15,268 nt of DNA from JAAYCT01 sp964499575. Lineage in GTDB: Bacteria; Bacillota; Clostridia; Saccharofermentanales; Saccharofermentanaceae. A program made the translations under genes and the position numbers. Location: positions 1 through 15,268 of the forward strand of contig CAZCLK010000031.1 of NCBI GenBank assembly GCA_964499575.1, read 5' to 3'. Shown in pieces: positions 13,291-15,268 of this stretch (positions are counted from its first letter, which is position 1; each line of letters begins with the position of its first letter). The notes beneath the pieces were generated by a model. It made no database searches. It saw nothing but the letters and a program-made list of their open reading frames with translations, and was not told the DNA's origin.

Positions 13291-13299
13291 TGCTATAAT
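13291..13299 (+). promoter_or_regulatory. extended -10 promoter for the esterase gene
   Basis: TGCTATAAT is a consensus extended -10 element. A TTGGGA 21 bp upstream is too distant to be a normal -35, so the extended -10 would have to carry recognition. The start codon lies about 45 bp past the expected transcription start. Confidence 0.55.
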
Positions 13300-13350
13300 C
13301 ATCTAAAAATCACCCTTCGTCAGACGTTTTCGGACGGGAAAGAGAAGCAA

Positions 13351-14934
13351 ATGAGCGATGTCACGAGGCTTTCGGGGATCTTTAGTAACGGCATGGTTCT
13401 TCAACGCGACGCTTGGAACACGATCACGGGGTTCGATGCCCGCGCGATTCGCGTTACCGCGGAAATCGACGGAATGATCTGTTCGGCAGACACCGCGGAC
13501 GGTCGATTTTCGATCCGCATCCCTCCGCGGGGCGCTGCGGTCGACCGGACCGTGATCGTTACGGGAACGGATCGGATCGTTTTAGGGGATGTCTGCTTCG
13601 GAGACGTTTTTATGCTGAGCGGACAATCGAACATGGAGCTTCCGATGGAACGGGTTGCGGATGTATCTCAGGAGGATATCGACCGGGCCGATCAACCGTT
13701 GATCCGGCAGTATCGGCTGATCCCTCAGTATGTTTTCGCGGACGAAAGCGAGGCGGAACTTCAGAGCGCGCCCTGGACCCGGGCGATTCCCGGCGAGATC
13801 CGACAGATGAGCGCCGCCGGATATTTTTTCGCGCGAAGGATTTTCGAAAAGTTAAACGTCCCGATCGGTCTGATCCTCAATGCTCAGGGCGGCTCGTCGG
13901 TTGAGGCGTGGATGCCGGCGGACGTCCTCGAACAGTTCGGTGATTACCGAACGCCCGTCGAACCGTTCCTTCGGGACGGATCGCTTCAAGATTTCCTGGA
14001 GGCGCGTCAGCGGCGTGTGGACGCATGGTACGCCGCGCTTAAGACGGACCGGAGCGCGGACGCTTCAAGAGTGATTCCGGAAGACGCCGTTTCTTTTCGC
14101 GTTCCCGGGATATTTCCGTCCGAAAAGGAGAAGTATTTCGGCAGTGTCTGGTTCTATAAAGAGTTCGATCTGGACAAGGAGCCGGGCGATCGGGCGTTGC
14201 TTTATCTCGGTGCGTTGGTCGACTCGGATACTACTTATATTAACGGTGCGTATGTCGGCGATACGGGGTATCGGTACCCGCCCCGCAAGTATTCCTTCGA
14301 TCCGGCGGTGTTGCGCAAAGGACGGAACCGGATCGCGGTGCGCCTGGTCATTGAGTACGGAAAGGGCGGATTCGTCCCGGAGCATCCGTATTATATCGAT
14401 TCGGGGGCGGAGCGGGTCGAATTGAGCGGGCAATGGCTGTTTTGCCCGGAGAACAAGGCCGATGTCCCGGGCGTCGAGGGATTTCTCGCGCAGAAACTTC
14501 CTACGGGTCTTTATCGAGCGGCAATCCTGCCGCTGCGGGGCTTTTCGATGAAGGGCGTCCTGTGGTATCAGGGAGAGAGCAATACCGGTGAGCCCGACCG
14601 GTATGACGATAAGTTTTCAGCGATGATGTCCGCCTGGCGGGAAGCGCTGGACGCCGAACTGCCGATCATCTGTGTTGAATTGGCCGATTATGTCGATCCG
14701 ATCAACGGCCTCGAAAAGGGGTGGGCGGTCATTCAGGATCTTCAGCGCGCAGCGCCGGCAAAGACAAGCCGTTGCGCCGTCGTATCCGCCAAGGATCTCG
14801 GTGCGCCGTATGAACTGCATCCGCAGAACAAAAGAGACCTCGGAGCGCGTTTGGCGGCCGCGGGGCTCGGACTGTTCTATGATTTGCCGGAACCGAAGCG
14901 GGCCGGTCAGGACTCGTCGGAGCATTCGCTTTAG
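13351..14934 (+). CDS. sialate O-acetylesterase-family SGNH esterase (possibly acetylxylan-type)
   Basis: A 527-residue carbohydrate O-acetylesterase. Order: N-terminal beta domain with FSNGMVLQRD (11-20); SGNH block FMLSGQSNMELP (87-98) with nucleophile Ser93; LILNAQGGSSVEAWMP (174-189); an inserted GH2-like jelly roll (about 258-365, FGSVWFYKEF to RKGRNRIAVRLV); WYQGESNTGEPDRY (405-418); and the catalytic pair Asp482 and His490 in DLGAPYELHPQNK. No signal peptide, so it acts in the cytoplasm. The family deacetylates sialic acids or acetylated hemicellulose oligomers; the uronate genes nearby favour the latter, but this is inference. The ATG at 13351 has only a weak purine stretch (GGGAAAGAGAAG) upstream; the frame is open further up without a better start. 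It stops soon after His490, lacking the C-terminal beta domain of many longer relatives. Confidence 0.88.
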   Translation: MSDVTRLSGIFSNGMVLQRDAWNTITGFDARAIRVTAEIDGMICSADTADGRFSIRIPPRGAAVDRTVIVTGTDRIVLGDVCFGDVFMLSGQSNMELPMERVADVSQEDIDRADQPLIRQYRLIPQYVFADESEAELQSAPWTRAIPGEIRQMSAAGYFFARRIFEKLNVPIGLILNAQGGSSVEAWMPADVLEQFGDYRTPVEPFLRDGSLQDFLEARQRRVDAWYAALKTDRSADASRVIPEDAVSFRVPGIFPSEKEKYFGSVWFYKEFDLDKEPGDRALLYLGALVDSDTTYINGAYVGDTGYRYPPRKYSFDPAVLRKGRNRIAVRLVIEYGKGGFVPEHPYYIDSGAERVELSGQWLFCPENKADVPGVEGFLAQKLPTGLYRAAILPLRGFSMKGVLWYQGESNTGEPDRYDDKFSAMMSAWREALDAELPIICVELADYVDPINGLEKGWAVIQDLQRAAPAKTSRCAVVSAKDLGAPYELHPQNKRDLGARLAAAGLGLFYDLPEPKRAGQDSSEHSL

Positions 14935-14942
14935 GAGCAAAC

Positions 14943-15002
14943 GCCTTCGGGCGGACCGGCACCGTCTGCGTCGCCTTCAAGCGGATCGGCACCGTCGATC
15001 AC
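14943..15002. repeat. two tandem 30-bp repeats just after the esterase stop
   Basis: Copy 1 is 14943-14972 and copy 2 is 14973-15002. Both begin GCCTTC and share GGCACCGTC in register. In the reading frame of the esterase, beyond its TAG, they would encode a Pro/Ser/Gly/Ala-rich stretch of ten-residue units. Confidence 0.65.
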
Positions 15003-15033
15003 ATGGTTTTTATCGGGAATTATCAATCCGTTG

Positions 15034-15061
15034 CTCCGGCGCACGCGCGCCGGAGTTTTTT
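15034..15061 (+). terminator. strong rho-independent terminator of the esterase gene
   Basis: A perfect 9-bp stem, CTCCGGCGC (15034-15042) with GCGCCGGAG (15047-15055), a 4-base loop and six T. It is the clearest terminator in the window. Confidence 0.93.
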
Positions 15062-15200
15062 CGGACATGCAGCTATTTATCAAGAAAGGTTAATCGTTTC
15101 GCGTTTTTTAATTCGTATTCGCGCGGATTGACCGACCGGCAAAAAGAACGTTTCTTTGTGCAAAATGCCGACAAAGCGCACCAAAACGGAAGCAGTAGCA
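15062..15200. other. non-coding spacer
   Basis: Between the terminator and the right-edge promoter there is AT-richer sequence with no supported gene. A small inverted repeat, AAAGAA and TTCTTT around CGT, lies near 15146-15160. Nothing else was recognised. Confidence 0.5.
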
Positions 15201-15229
15201 TTGACAGAGCACCAAAGAGATGATAATCT
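15201..15229 (+). promoter_or_regulatory. strong promoter reading out of the right edge
   Basis: Consensus -35 TTGACA (15201-15206), a 17-bp spacer, and -10 TAATCT (15224-15229). Transcription would start near 15236 and leave the window, so the gene it serves is not visible. Confidence 0.75.
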
Positions 15230-15244
15230 GTGCGTATCAGTCAA

Positions 15245-15266
15245 CTAGCATACAAGTATGCGATAC
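15245..15266. promoter_or_regulatory. candidate operator just downstream of the right-edge promoter
   Basis: CTAGCATACAAGTATGC contains CTAG-N4-CAAG and the inverted pair GCATAC/GTATGC separated by AA, about 9 bases past the expected transcription start, a roadblock position for a repressor. The 11-mer GTATGCGATAC at 15256-15266 also occurs at 4063-4073 just before the uxaC -10 box. One shared 11-mer in a window this size is not unusual by chance, so the weight comes from both copies lying in promoters. Confidence 0.45.
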
Positions 15267-15268
15267 GA

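Noticed and set aside
13255..13350. N-terminal extension of the esterase from 13255
   Set aside because: This stretch contains the extended -10 promoter; the family N-terminus (LSGIFSNGMVLQRD) begins right after the ATG at 13351.

Overview
The window looks like a chromosomal carbohydrate-use island from a GC-rich member of the Bacillota, probably a gut or herbivore-associated clostridium. This is inferred from AGGAGG-type ribosome binding sites, sigma-A promoters with 17-bp spacers, a DUF624/YesL protein, and a GH2 enzyme carrying two C-terminal CBM6-like modules. The species cannot be named from the sequence. No RNA gene, CRISPR array or intact mobile element was found.

Layout, left to right: (1) 1-432 has no gene. 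It holds two 74-bp tandem repeats and a doubled motif resembling a relic IS21-type end. (2) A PfkB sugar kinase related to fructoselysine 6-kinase (minus), preceded by a leader with two 53-bp repeats. (3) An MgtC/SapB membrane protein (plus). (4) kdgK and eda (minus), diverging from uxaC and a 1215-residue GH2 glycosidase (plus). Stop and start codons of the last two genes abut. (5) uxuB and uxuA (minus), separated by a large nested inverted repeat. The end of uxuB overlaps the end of the GH2 gene by 4 bp. (6) A DUF624/YesL-type membrane protein and a small membrane protein (minus, ATGA overlap). (7) A sialate/xylan-type O-acetylesterase (plus) ending near a strong terminator, then a good promoter that fires out of the right edge.

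Together the core genes give a complete route from hexuronate to central metabolism. GH2 (and perhaps the esterase) trims an imported acetylated, uronate-containing oligosaccharide in the cytoplasm. UxaC isomerises glucuronate to fructuronate, UxuB reduces it to mannonate, UxuA dehydrates that to 2-keto-3-deoxygluconate, KdgK phosphorylates it, and Eda splits KDPG into pyruvate and glyceraldehyde-3-phosphate. UxaA, the importer and the regulator are not in the window.

A shared palindrome-like motif (CTAG-N4-CTAG / AGTATNC) lies in the eda-uxaC intergenic region, on the uxuA -10 box and just downstream of the promoter at the right edge. This suggests one unseen repressor controls the dispersed units. 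A second theme is repeated short tandem duplication (30-74 bp) at places of low constraint, both intergenic and inside genes.
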